In this document: piece by piece, positions 1 through 8,742 of the stretch | Numbering within the stretch: the first letter of the stretch is position 1 | Layout of the letters: every line of letters starts with the position of its first letter | Assembly: GCA_937902445.1 (NCBI GenBank) | Contig: CALELJ010000148.1 | Coordinates: forward strand, 1-17,154 | Direction of reading: 5' to 3' | DNA: 17,154 nucleotides | Origin: an uncultured Treponema sp. | Lineage (GTDB): Bacteria; Spirochaetota; Spirochaetia; Treponematales; Treponemataceae | Position numbers and translations under genes: made by a program | The notes under the pieces: model-generated | Seen by the model: only the letters and a program-made list of their open reading frames with translations | Told to the model about the DNA's origin: nothing | Databases searched by the model: none

Positions 1-3000
1 ATCCAGGAGTAAAAGAATTCGCTTCTGGTATCTGAGCTCCCAATACTTTGAAATCTTCCGTTGCTTTTCCAGGTTTTTCATAATGAAGCTGAGTCTTGAA
101 AGCTCCTTCTTTACCACATTCAGAAATATTTAGTTTTTCCTTTTTTTCCGCACAAGCAACGATATATATTTTCTGTGCGGTCGTCATATTTCCATCTCCA
201 ATATCCTCTGTCATTTCCCATGACCCTTTCAGTCCAGAATGTTCTTTGTATTTTGCTGAAACACTATGTGATTTTACATTTCCAATATATTCATTTAGTT
301 TTGCCGGCGTAATGCCTTTAATTGTTCTTACTTCACCAGACTTGCTCGTGTCTTCATTAAGAATACAAGAAGTATCATCAATGAAGTAATAGACCTTGAC
401 ATCTGGAGTCTCGCAGTCAATCTTTGCCTTTGTTTTTCCACAGGTAGCATCATCATTTTTATTCGTTGCAATTCTGTTGACACGAATCACCGGCTCTGCA
501 GTTGGTCCAACCCAGAATCTGTATTCATTATTTGCAACAGAAAGTTTTTCAGTATTACTCATATCTGCTTTTGAGGCTGCACTTTCTTCAATATAGTTAA
601 ATGCACCGTCTGCGACACATTTTTCAGTAAGAGTAATAAAATATTCAACTCCATTAACTATTTTTTTACTTCCCGTAAAATCAGAATCAGTAACTTCAAT
701 AGTAATAGTGTCTGTACCTGAACCAGAAATGCTATTAGAATTCATATCAAAGGAAGCTTTATGATAATTAAAATACTCAAGAGCCTTTCGAACTTTTTCT
801 GTTTTTTCATCGACCCCATTAATATCAAAATCATAGTTGAGAACATATCTTGTCTTTGAAATATCAGGAATCATTTCATTGTCTTTTTCAATGATTCCAT
901 GTGTATACTGCATGTAAGGCCCCGCCGCTATCATAGTAAGAATTCCATTTTTATCCTTACCAGGTGTTACAATACCTTTATCACCTGTTAGGCTTACTCT
1001 ATGCTCTGGTTTTTCGTCCGCCTCATGACTGTTATACATGCTGAGAAAAACATCTTCTTCGATTACAGGCGGAAGATACCAACGTTCACCTTCTTCCGGA
1101 TCTGCTCTTTGCATTATCAAAGTTCCACTTTCAATGTTGACCGGCTCATTGAAGGTGATTTTTATTTCAATTTTTCCATCTGTTTTCTCAATAACTTTAC
1201 CTATCTCCGGTGAGTAAGAAACAATATATGGAGCAAGTGTATCGATGCTCAAAGAAGAAACAACGTCCGTGCCTGATTCCTTGTTCGTCGTATAGCTTCC
1301 ATTGAATCTTCCAGACAAAGATGAACACATGGATGTATCTATAGGATTGCTTCCTTCCGGCAATGAAAGTTCACTGCATTCAAGATCTGAAGGTAACGTA
1401 TAGTCAAAATACAATGTATTTGTTCCGTTGCCTGCGCGGTATATTGCTTTTCCAATTTCTTCACTGAATGTTTTTCCACGTTTTTTTGCCTTGAGCGCAA
1501 TGGTTGGTTTTGCTGTTGAAGGATAGAATTCCACGGCACTTGAGAAATTCACCTGCAGGGTAATTACCTTGTCATTTTTGTTGAAGACTTTTCCCTTTGC
1601 ATAGTTTGCCTCGATACTCTGAAGTACGCCGACTTCATCAAAGGCAACCGTAAGTTTGGATCTTCCCTCATTGCCGATTCTGTCCTTTGCATAGAGATTG
1701 ACATTTACTACTTCACCCGATGCAGGAGCATTGCCATTTCCATCCGTCAGTTCAAAAGTATTTGCATCCTTCTGGCTATAGCTTCTGTGACCTTCTGCAT
1801 CCATGGTAAATACATCAATTCCCATGTTGTTCCTTGCAACAGGAGTAATCCTGAACAATGTTTTTGCAAGCGAAAGGGTAACAAGCGGATTGTCCGTAGA
1901 CTTCCAGCTGGCGCCTCCATCCTGGGAATATTCAACAGTAAAAGTCGGTTTAGATGAAAATGCGTTGAGTCTGTAGGTCTTTGTTGAAATGTTGTCTGTA
2001 GAATCTTTTGCCACAATCATGAAGACTTTATTGGCATTGATGACTGTTCCACTTGAATTCTTGAAGTCCTCAAATACGTCATAAGTCTTGCTGAAAGCAT
2101 TTATATATTTGTTTTCGGAATGCGTTGCTGTTCCTGCATCCAATACATAAAACTGAATGCCTTCGATGACCTGATCCTTCTCAAAGTTATATTCTGCAAG
2201 AGCAGCTTCTGCTTTTGCAATGTCACTGTTTCCATCAGGCAGCCAGCCGATTGCAATTTTTTCCACAGGCTGATTGTCAATTGTTCTTCCCTTGATTGTA
2301 AATTTTCCGGCATCAAGGTCAGGAATCGTATTCTCTACAGGACTGTCTACAATGATTGTAGGAGCATCACCGTTGGTAATCTTGACATCCACTGCTTCAA
2401 GATAGACTGCCGGAATTACAGTATCAACAACCTTGACGACAAGCTTATAGGCTCCGTCTTCCGTACTTGCAGACGTAGGAATTTCAAAACTCTTGTCACG
2501 AATTCCGCCTGAAATATCCGGAATCTGAACAAAATCAGAGACAGATCCAACGGAACTGAAATCCGTCGTCTTGATGAGTTTATAGCCAATGCTTTTGATT
2601 CCGTCATCGTCAAAGACAGTTACCGGAATGCTGTAACCCTGCTGGACTTTGATAAAAGCCTGGATTAGATTGCCCGATTCATCTTTATATTTTTCCATCG
2701 TGCGGTAAACAACATGAGGTACATCATATGCGCTTTCCCAGGCAAAAACTTCAAAGGTCTTTTCTATATGGTTTCCTGCTTCATCCTTAACAAAAATGTG
2801 TGGCCTAAGATAATGGATGCCGGAAGAAAGTGATGAAGATGCACCTTCAATCATTTCCCTGGTTATCGAATATTCAGGAGAATAAATGTTACCTCCGGCA
2901 TCAGGATTGATTCCGCCAAGGACCAGGGTTTCTGCCTTTGTCTCTGGATTTACTTCATAAAGGGAAAGGATGGCTTCCTTGATTCCGTTGAGATCTTTAA

Positions 3001-3559
3001 GCTGTGAAAAAAGCAGGAAGGAAACATTCTGGAAATAATCCTTGTTCTCAGGACTTTCTCTCAAGGCAGTTTTTCCGCCTTCCTTTGTAAATTCCTCGAC
3101 TGGCAGAAGACGGGCAACATAGGCACCTCTTCTGATTCCCATTTTGCTTGCGTCAGGGTCCTGGCTGTCTATGAGAACAGTAAGGGTCTGAGATGTATTT
3201 TCTCCACTGTTGTTGTTCTTGTCATATGCCCTTACTTCAAAAGTTACTTCGTAGTCTTTGTCAAAAGAAAACTCATATTCCCAGTGTTCCGGATCAATGA
3301 GATTTGCATTGACTGTTTTGATGATCTTTTCACCGTTTTCATTGTAGCTGTATTTTATTTCAACAGACTCGACCTTCTCATTGTCTTTCATGGTTCCGTG
3401 GATTTTGAAAGATTTTGGGGCAAAGGAATTGTTTACCGGAGAAACAACCTTCAGCTCCGGAGCCACAAGGTCAACTTCCTTTCCAAGACCAATGTCGCAG
3501 GACATGAAATTCAACAAAAGAGAAACAGACATTGCCAGATAGAAAAATACTTTTTTCAT
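1..3559 (-). CDS. Large Ig-like-domain surface lipoprotein (3' end outside window)
   Basis: The gene starts at 3559 and runs off the left edge; 1,186 codons are visible with no stop. The first 21 residues form a lipoprotein signal (Lys-Lys, hydrophobic core, FMSC lipobox, Cys21), so the mature protein is probably acylated and exported. The body has Ig-like or beta-sandwich modules: about residues 27-70 (APELKVVSPVNNSF), about 395-440 (APTIIVDSPVENTI), and an SbsA/Big_5-like module near 770-860 (LAPYIVSYSPEIGKVIEKT). A stretch near 1045-1065 (CETPDVKVYYFIDDT) resembles chitobiase/hexosaminidase C-terminal beta domains. No catalytic domain is recognisable in the visible part. The start is supported by AGGTGG a few nt upstream on the minus strand. 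It is divergent from the rluA-type gene. A structural, adhesin-like or carbohydrate-contacting role is inference; the exact function is unknown. Confidence 0.85.
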   Translation of the reverse strand, partial: MKKVFFYLAMSVSLLLNFMSCDIGLGKEVDLVAPELKVVSPVNNSFAPKSFKIHGTMKDNEKVESVEIKYSYNENGEKIIKTVNANLIDPEHWEYEFSFDKDYEVTFEVRAYDKNNNSGENTSQTLTVLIDSQDPDASKMGIRRGAYVARLLPVEEFTKEGGKTALRESPENKDYFQNVSFLLFSQLKDLNGIKEAILSLYEVNPETKAETLVLGGINPDAGGNIYSPEYSITREMIEGASSSLSSGIHYLRPHIFVKDEAGNHIEKTFEVFAWESAYDVPHVVYRTMEKYKDESGNLIQAFIKVQQGYSIPVTVFDDDGIKSIGYKLIKTTDFSSVGSVSDFVQIPDISGGIRDKSFEIPTSASTEDGAYKLVVKVVDTVIPAVYLEAVDVKITNGDAPTIIVDSPVENTIPDLDAGKFTIKGRTIDNQPVEKIAIGWLPDGNSDIAKAEAALAEYNFEKDQVIEGIQFYVLDAGTATHSENKYINAFSKTYDVFEDFKNSSGTVINANKVFMIVAKDSTDNISTKTYRLNAFSSKPTFTVEYSQDGGASWKSTDNPLVTLSLAKTLFRITPVARNNMGIDVFTMDAEGHRSYSQKDANTFELTDGNGNAPASGEVVNVNLYAKDRIGNEGRSKLTVAFDEVGVLQSIEANYAKGKVFNKNDKVITLQVNFSSAVEFYPSTAKPTIALKAKKRGKTFSEEIGKAIYRAGNGTNTLYFDYTLPSDLECSELSLPEGSNPIDTSMCSSLSGRFNGSYTTNKESGTDVVSSLSIDTLAPYIVSYSPEIGKVIEKTDGKIEIKITFNEPVNIESGTLIMQRADPEEGERWYLPPVIEEDVFLSMYNSHEADEKPEHRVSLTGDKGIVTPGKDKNGILTMIAAGPYMQYTHGIIEKDNEMIPDISKTRYVLNYDFDINGVDEKTEKVRKALEYFNYHKASFDMNSNSISGSGTDTITIEVTDSDFTGSKKIVNGVEYFITLTEKCVADGAFNYIEESAASKADMSNTEKLSVANNEYRFWVGPTAEPVIRVNRIATNKNDDATCGKTKAKIDCETPDVKVYYFIDDTSCILNEDTSKSGEVRTIKGITPAKLNEYIGNVKSHSVSAKYKEHSGLKGSWEMTEDIGDGNMTTAQKIYIVACAEKKEKLNISECGKEGAFKTQLHYEKPGKATEDFKVLGAQIPEANSFTPG

Positions 3560-3759
3560 AGTAACCACCTTTTTTTTGATAGGATACACAACTCCGTATT
3601 TCTTATCGGCTAGATGTTTTGGAGTTTTTAGACTTATTATATTTTACTATGGGAATTTCAATTCGCGCAAATTTTTTCAGGATGATTTTGCGTTCCGCCA
3701 CTGATAATTCCCTTTTTATTTTTAATGACATAAAAGGCAATTCCCATTAAACTATAGGA
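3560..3759. promoter_or_regulatory. Divergent intergenic region between Ig lipoprotein and rluA-type gene
   Basis: For the minus-strand lipoprotein, a perfect TATAAT lies at 3641-3636, giving a leader of about 70 nt that ends in an AGGTGG ribosome binding site. The -35 is unclear: GAATTG at the ideal 17-nt spacing, or TTGAAA at a short 14-nt spacing. The leader can form a hairpin from AACTCC (3590-3595) and GGAGTT (3621-3626). For the plus-strand gene, ATGACA (3725-3730), a 17-nt spacer and TAAACT (3748-3753) precede the ATG at 3760 by 6 nt. An inverted pair CGCAAA (3666-3671) and TTTGCG (3687-3692) lies between the two promoters and could be an operator; that is speculation. Confidence 0.5.
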
Positions 3760-4518
3760 ATGAAGAACAGTGACTACAGTGTGATTTACAGTGACGACCA
3801 TATTGTCGTTTTCAACAAAAGAAGCGGACTTCTCATAGCAGCCGACAGATATGATCCTGATGCACCCCGCCTTGATGTTGTCGCAGAAAAGGAATTCGGA
3901 AGGCTTTTTGCAGTCCACCGCATAGACAAAGACACAAGCGGACTTGTGGTTTACGCAAAGAATGCTGAATCACACAAAGCCCTTTCAAAGCAGTTTGAGG
4001 AGCGTACCGTAAAGAAAACCTATCACTGCCTTGTAAACGGACACCCAACATGGGACGACCTGACGGTAAGCCTTCCGCTCCAGCCGGACGGAGACGACCG
4101 CCACCGTACAGTTGTAAACAAAAGGTATGGGAAACCTTCAAAAACCGATTTTGTAAATGTAGGAAACTGCGGTCCATTCTCATGGATCATCGCCCATCCC
4201 CACACAGGCAGAACCCATCAGATCAGGGCACACCTTCAGACAACAGGATTTCCTATCGTCTGCGACCCGTTGTACAGCGGCAACCAGCATCCAGTCCTCT
4301 TGAGTGACTTCAAGCGCAAATACAACGGCGATCCGCTTGACGAACGACCGTTATTGAACAGACTTGCTCTGCATGCCTATTCAATTGAAATCAACCACCC
4401 GGTTACTAACGAACGTATGTTATTTACAGCCCCTTATCCAAGGGACATGGAAGCCGTAAGAAAACAGCTGGCTAAACTGTTCAAGATAGATCCAATTAAG
4501 GAAGGAGGAGATGAATGA
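3760..4518 (+). CDS. RluA-family RNA pseudouridine synthase
   Basis: This 252-residue protein is a pseudouridine synthase of the RluA/YabO class, which isomerises specific uridines in rRNA or tRNA. The diagnostic motif HRIDKDTSG is at residues 53-61, with the catalytic Asp at 56. Downstream family motifs are also present: KTYHCLVNG, the PHTGRTHQIRAH segment and VCDPLYSG. There is no N-terminal S4 RNA-binding domain; the protein begins almost directly with the catalytic fold, as in short RluA-type enzymes. Which uridine it modifies cannot be read from the sequence. The ATG at 3760 has only AGGA directly abutting it, too close for a normal ribosome binding site, while a promoter-like -10 ends 6 nt upstream, so the mRNA may be leaderless. 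Its stop overlaps the start of the next gene (ATGA). Confidence 0.9.
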   Translation: MKNSDYSVIYSDDHIVVFNKRSGLLIAADRYDPDAPRLDVVAEKEFGRLFAVHRIDKDTSGLVVYAKNAESHKALSKQFEERTVKKTYHCLVNGHPTWDDLTVSLPLQPDGDDRHRTVVNKRYGKPSKTDFVNVGNCGPFSWIIAHPHTGRTHQIRAHLQTTGFPIVCDPLYSGNQHPVLLSDFKRKYNGDPLDERPLLNRLALHAYSIEINHPVTNERMLFTAPYPRDMEAVRKQLAKLFKIDPIKEGGDE

Positions 4519-5165
4519 AAAAGTACATTACCATCGGACGTGAATACGGTGCAGGCGGCAACGCCATAGGAAAACTTGTGGCCCAGGAATTAGGCATCGA
4601 TTTCTACGACAGCGAGATCATCGACCTTGCGGCAAAGGAATCTGGACTCTCTCCTGAGTTCATCAAAAACACAGAACAGAACCTTTCAAGCGGATGGCTT
4701 TACACCCTTCTTCTTGGATCAAGCTACGGAACCCCCGGAACAAGCGCAGGCCGCCTGGGCATGGGCCCCCAGTCCCTTTCGGTTCCGCTTGCCGACCAGG
4801 TTTTCAACGCACAGAGAAACACGATCATTGAGCTTGCAAAGAAGGGACCATGTGTTCTTGTAGGACGCTGCTCCGACTATGTGCTCCGCCACTGCGAGGA
4901 AATTTCCAGGGACGACATCCTGACTGTATTCATCTATGCACCATTGAAGGACAAGGTTAAACGTGCCATCGAGGAAAACGGACTTGACCCTGCGACAGCT
5001 GAACGTGATGTAAAGCTAATCGACAAGCGCCGTGCAAACCACTACAACACATTTACAGAGCGCACATGGGGAAACAAACAGCACTACGACCTGCTTGTAA
5101 ACAGTTCCCTTCTTGGTATTGAAAAGACTGCGCAGATGATTGCACAGATTGCAAAAACTATGTAG
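4515..5165 (+). CDS. Cytidylate-kinase-like P-loop protein
   Basis: A 216-residue protein of the cytidylate-kinase-like family. The N-terminus (ITIGREYGAGGNAIGKLVAQELG) contains a glycine-rich phosphate-binding loop at about residues 8-20, followed by the typical FYDSEIIDLAAKESG segment. A VGRCSDYVLR motif and an Arg-rich lid-like region (DKRRANHYNTFT) follow. Members resemble CMP kinases, but many have no proven substrate, so I do not call it Cmk. Its ATG overlaps the stop of the pseudouridine synthase gene (4515-4518) and is preceded by a strong GAAGGAGGAG ribosome binding site inside that gene, indicating an operon with coupled translation. Its stop overlaps the convergent CNNM-family gene by 8 bp. 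Confidence 0.85.
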   Translation: MKKYITIGREYGAGGNAIGKLVAQELGIDFYDSEIIDLAAKESGLSPEFIKNTEQNLSSGWLYTLLLGSSYGTPGTSAGRLGMGPQSLSVPLADQVFNAQRNTIIELAKKGPCVLVGRCSDYVLRHCEEISRDDILTVFIYAPLKDKVKRAIEENGLDPATAERDVKLIDKRRANHYNTFTERTWGNKQHYDLLVNSSLLGIEKTAQMIAQIAKTM

Positions 5166-6426
5166 CAAGCCTTACCCTGACAGTCTGAATGCGGCGCTGA
5201 CTCTGGTCTTCAACGATATAGAGCACGCCGCTTTTTTTATATGTCTTGCCTACAGGAGGCAGCTCGTCAAACTGTTCCAAAAGCCAGCCACCGAGAGTAT
5301 CAAAATTCTCGCTTGCAAGTGAAATGTTCAGAACGTCACGAAGATCATCAAGCTTCATGTCTCCCGGAACAATGAATTCATTTGTATTTACAACTTCTAT
5401 CCTTGATTCAGGATTTTCTTCCACGGAACCATGCTCGTCGGTTATGCGTCCGAAAACCTCGTGAAGGATATCGTCAAGGGTCACGATTCCCGCCATGGAG
5501 CCATATTCATTTACCGCAACGGCAAAGTTGATTTTCTCTTTCTTGAATTTTTTCAGCAGATCGATTGCGCTCATTGTCTCCGGAACAAAAGCGGCCTCAC
5601 GCATGCATATTCTTACAAAGTCCCTGCTCTGGGTAATCATTCCGGCTGCAAAAAGCACTGACTTGAAATGAAGAACGCCGACAATGTTTTCAACATCCTT
5701 TTCATAAACCGGAAGTCTTGAATATCCGCTTGTCTGGAAAAGAGCGATGACTTCATCAAGGGAACTTTCTGTGCTGACGTATTTTACAAGAGATCTGTGG
5801 CGCATTATGGAATGGACGTTCAGATCGGAAAATTCAAACAGGCGCTCAAGCATTTTCCTTTCGTCTCGTTCAAGGGTTCCTTCATTCTCTCCGACTTCAA
5901 TCAAAGTCTTGAGCTCCTCTTCCGTCACAACAACTCTTTTTGAACGGAAAATTTTCTTTTCCGCAAAATCTATGAATTTCGTGAAGAGGCAGAAAATCTT
6001 GACTACCGGATAAAAGACGATCTGGATTATCCTTACCGGAACTGCCGTATTCTTTACCGCGGAAGTTGTATTTGTCGCAGCATATGTCTTTGGGACAATC
6101 TCTACAAAAATAATTACAAGAAAAAGAATGACTGCCGTTGCCGCGCTGACATATTCCGCTCCAAAAATTTTAACTGCGAATGCCGTTGCGAGTGCAGAGT
6201 TTAAGGTGTTTACGAAATTTGTTCCGATCAGCACAGTCGCAATGAGTTCATCAAGATTTGATCTCAGGTTCGAGATGAGCTGCGCATGTTTTTCCTTTTC
6301 CTTGATCATCTGCCGGACGGTGATTCTTGAAAGGCTTGTGAAAGCTGTTTCCGTCATTGAAAAAAACGCACCGCAGACAAGAAGGAGAAGAATGCAAAAT
6401 GAAATCAGGATAATGTATGCCGTCAT
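5158..6426 (-). CDS. CNNM/HlyC-type membrane protein with CBS domains (second of a tandem pair)
   Basis: A 422-residue protein of the CNNM family (often labelled hemolysin, HlyC or CorC/TlyC), implicated in divalent cation, chiefly Mg2+, transport or efflux. Order of domains: DUF21/CNNM transmembrane domain (about 1-180) with FSMTETAFTSLSR near the first helix and the conserved EIVPKT motif near residue 110; a CBS pair (about 200-330; MRHRSLVKYVS, YSRLPVYEKDVENIVG, NEYGSMAGIVTLDD); and a C-terminal CorC_HlyC domain (about 340-420). Hemolysis is a historical name and is not implied. It starts 31 bp after the stop of the upstream paralogue, with no clear ribosome binding site, so it probably depends on the same transcript. 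Its stop overlaps the convergent kinase-like gene. Confidence 0.88.
   Translation of the reverse strand: MTAYIILISFCILLLLVCGAFFSMTETAFTSLSRITVRQMIKEKEKHAQLISNLRSNLDELIATVLIGTNFVNTLNSALATAFAVKIFGAEYVSAATAVILFLVIIFVEIVPKTYAATNTTSAVKNTAVPVRIIQIVFYPVVKIFCLFTKFIDFAEKKIFRSKRVVVTEEELKTLIEVGENEGTLERDERKMLERLFEFSDLNVHSIMRHRSLVKYVSTESSLDEVIALFQTSGYSRLPVYEKDVENIVGVLHFKSVLFAAGMITQSRDFVRICMREAAFVPETMSAIDLLKKFKKEKINFAVAVNEYGSMAGIVTLDDILHEVFGRITDEHGSVEENPESRIEVVNTNEFIVPGDMKLDDLRDVLNISLASENFDTLGGWLLEQFDELPPVGKTYKKSGVLYIVEDQSQRRIQTVRVRLAT
5191..5238 (+). terminator. Intrinsic terminator of the rluA-type/kinase operon, inside the convergent gene
   Basis: On the plus strand GCGGCG (5191-5196) pairs perfectly with CGCCGC (5226-5231), and an inner CTC/GAG pair shortens the loop. 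Seven T residues (5232-5238) follow at once. It lies 25 nt after the kinase-like stop codon, the right place to end that transcript. The same bases encode part of the C-terminus of the minus-strand CNNM protein (the KKSGVL stretch). Confidence 0.7.
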
Positions 6427-6457
6427 GTTTCAATTCGTGGGATGTACCCTGGATGTA

Positions 6458-7735
6458 CTACTCACTTCCTCCCATTCCAAGCATCTTGACTTTCGCAACA
6501 CGGTTCTCGTCCATTTCCGTAACAAGAAACTTGTAGTCGCCGAAAACCACGCTTTCTCCGACACGCGGAATTTTTTCAAGCTTTTCCGAAATATAACCAC
6601 CGATGGTTTCACAGTTTTCTGAAACAAGCTTTATCCCAAGCTGCTCGTTTATGTCTATGAGGCGGGACTGTCCGTCCAGATCCTCATTCCGTGTATTGCG
6701 GATCTTTACCTCAACTTTTTTTGCAAAATTTTTAAATTCATCAGTAACAGGACCAAAGATCTCACGCACAATGTCTTCGACCGTAAGAATTCCGTCCGTA
6801 CCTGAATACTCATCTATTACAACCGCCATGCTCTGGTGATTTTCACGAAGCATCTGCTGGATGCCCGACATTTTTTTTGTTCCCAGAATAAAGAGGGGAG
6901 AACGCATGACACGGCTGACCTTGAAAAGTTCCGGGTGGGTCTTATAGACAAGCATGTCCTTCACGTAAATGATTCCAACGATGTCATCGATATCCTTTTT
7001 GTAGACTGGAAATTTCGACAGACGGAATCTTTCCGAGAATTCAATTATGTTGCGGTAACTTTCATCGATTGAAATGGCCTTGATTTTCTTTCGCGGAATC
7101 ATGATGTCCTTGGCTTCAAGATCAGTAAATTTGAAAACCTTTGTCATCATGTTTTTTTCATTCTTCTCAAGAACTCCCTGTTCGTGGCCCACGTCGATGA
7201 AGGTCTTTATTTCTTCTTCCGTAAAAGTCACCTCTGGAGCACTGGTGCTGATTCCGCACATCTTCAAAATAAATTGGGAGACTCCGGTGAAGACAAAAAC
7301 AAAGGGCGCAAGTATCACCTCAAGAAAACTTACAAAACCGCTGAAGAAAAATGAAATTGCTTCCGGATGATGTGTCGCAATTGTCTTTGGAGAAATTTCG
7401 CCGAAGACAAGAAGGATTATTGTGACGACAAAAGTTGCAAGACCTATTCCCGCGCTTCCCCAGATCTTGATTGCAACAAATGAAAAAATTGAAGACAGGG
7501 CAATGTTTACGATATTGTTTGCGACAAGAAGGGTATTGATGAGCTTCTTTTTGTCCTGAAGAAGACGCCACACGCGCTCAGCCCGTTTGTTCTTCTGGTT
7601 ACGCAGAAACCTGACGCGGAGCTTGTTTACAGAAAGGAATGCACTTTCTGTTGCCGAAAAAATCATCGAAAGAATTACAAGGACAACAGAAACTGCTATT
7701 AAAATGCAAAGGGGAAAGGAGTCGGATGCGTCCAT
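6458..7735 (-). CDS. CNNM/HlyC-type membrane protein with CBS domains (first of a tandem pair)
   Basis: A 425-residue paralogue of the downstream protein with the same plan: CNNM transmembrane domain (about 1-185; FSATESAFLSVNKLRVRF, GEISPKT), CBS pair (about 205-335; IMIPRKKIKAIS, LSKFPVYKKDIDDIVGI, DEYSGTDGILTVEDI) and a C-terminal CorC_HlyC domain (about 345-420). It probably acts in the inner membrane in divalent cation handling, with the CBS module sensing nucleotide or cation state; this is known of the family and not shown here. Its ATG overlaps the stop of the upstream lipoprotein gene by one base (TAATG at 7737-7733), with GGAAGAGGAAGG upstream inside that gene, so translation is coupled. 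The two paralogues differ over most of their length, so this is an old duplication. Confidence 0.88.
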   Translation of the reverse strand: MDASDSFPLCILIAVSVVLVILSMIFSATESAFLSVNKLRVRFLRNQKNKRAERVWRLLQDKKKLINTLLVANNIVNIALSSIFSFVAIKIWGSAGIGLATFVVTIILLVFGEISPKTIATHHPEAISFFFSGFVSFLEVILAPFVFVFTGVSQFILKMCGISTSAPEVTFTEEEIKTFIDVGHEQGVLEKNEKNMMTKVFKFTDLEAKDIMIPRKKIKAISIDESYRNIIEFSERFRLSKFPVYKKDIDDIVGIIYVKDMLVYKTHPELFKVSRVMRSPLFILGTKKMSGIQQMLRENHQSMAVVIDEYSGTDGILTVEDIVREIFGPVTDEFKNFAKKVEVKIRNTRNEDLDGQSRLIDINEQLGIKLVSENCETIGGYISEKLEKIPRVGESVVFGDYKFLVTEMDENRVAKVKMLGMGGSE

Positions 7736-8718
7736 TATTCAGCAGTACCTTCCTCTTCCTCAAGCTCAACAAACCGTTTCATCTGCTGAAGGTTTGTAAG
7801 AATCTTGCCTGCGTTTTTTCCCGTAGGATTTATTGCATATGCCTTTTCAAGATATTCCGTCACAAGACGCGAATTGAAATCTTCTCCGTTGATGAGGGAG
7901 TAGGCTGCCATATACCAGGCTTCCTGAATCTGATCCCTTGAAAGATTTCCCTTTTCAATTACATCGAGAAAGGGCTTTGCAGGATCTTCATTTTTTGTCG
8001 TTGCGTCGTAGGAAAGATAGTAGGCACCGGCAAGCTCATAAAATCCGAGGCGGCCTGTCGTGTTTTCAGGATCCAGTGCCGGAAACTCATAAATCAGGTT
8101 CATGAAAAGATCGCTGTAAGTTGAGTTGGAACCTTTGACAAGTGCGTCGATTGCCTCAGCCTTTTCCGTACCGGCGGAACTACGCACAGCCTTCACAAGG
8201 CCTTTTACCACTTCTGCGGAACCACGGCATTCTTCAAGCTTTGAGCAGTATTCCTCCACAGTGCATGTCGTATCTTTTTCCGCATTGAAAGGAACAGATG
8301 CCAGTACATACCCCTCATAGGAACAGAGATAAACCGCAGGCCATACCTTTACGTTGTAGAAACGCCCAAGAACTTCTTTTTTTCTGTAGGCCTCTGCGAT
8401 TTTTTCAGCGGCCTTTTTTTCCGATGGAGAAGCATCTTCGGCAACCTTTGACTTTGCGAATTCTTCCTGTGAAAAATCAATGTTGCAGAAAACGTAATCC
8501 CTGGAATACCTTGATGTAAATTCCTTCCGGTTCAGGATATTCTCCTTGAATGGAAGACTGTTGTCCGTCCAGTCATCGCCTGTAAAAACAAGAAAAATGT
8601 CCTTGTTTTTTTTCTGGGCTGTTTTCAGGGCATCATCATAGTTTCCCTTCCAGCCGGAACCGCAGGAAACAAAGAGAGTGGAAATAACTGCTGTTAAAAA
8701 AAGTTTTGAAAGTTTCAT
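7735..8718 (-). CDS. Thioredoxin-fold lipoprotein lacking the CxxC motif
   Basis: A 327-residue protein with a lipoprotein signal (lipobox FVSC, Cys19), so it is probably anchored on the periplasmic side of a membrane. Residues about 25-140 resemble the thioredoxin_7/DsbD-gamma type: FLVFTGDDW near residue 50 and the cis-proline region VKVWPAVYL (Pro127). Where family members have WCxxC, this protein has W50-T-D-N-S54, so it lacks the redox cysteines and cannot act as a classical disulfide reductase. The C-terminal 170 residues are helical and end in a TPR-like segment (YLEKAYAINPTG). It is the first gene of an operon with two CNNM-type membrane proteins, to which it is coupled by a one-base overlap; a shared role in the envelope is inference. 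The ribosome binding site is weak (AAGAG). Confidence 0.75.
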   Translation of the reverse strand: MKLSKLFLTAVISTLFVSCGSGWKGNYDDALKTAQKKNKDIFLVFTGDDWTDNSLPFKENILNRKEFTSRYSRDYVFCNIDFSQEEFAKSKVAEDASPSEKKAAEKIAEAYRKKEVLGRFYNVKVWPAVYLCSYEGYVLASVPFNAEKDTTCTVEEYCSKLEECRGSAEVVKGLVKAVRSSAGTEKAEAIDALVKGSNSTYSDLFMNLIYEFPALDPENTTGRLGFYELAGAYYLSYDATTKNEDPAKPFLDVIEKGNLSRDQIQEAWYMAAYSLINGEDFNSRLVTEYLEKAYAINPTGKNAGKILTNLQQMKRFVELEEEEGTAE

Positions 8719-8742
8719 AGTAACTCTTGTCGTTTAAATTTA

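Noticed and set aside
6440..6458. Direct repeat GGATGTAC twice, 11 bp apart, between the two CNNM genes
   Set aside because: Too short, and partly overlaps the stop region of the upstream gene. No promoter or regulatory context supports it.
5158..7735. Calling the CNNM genes hemolysins
   Set aside because: The label is historical for HlyC/TlyC-like proteins. The visible domains indicate a CBS-regulated membrane cation protein, and nothing shows lytic activity.
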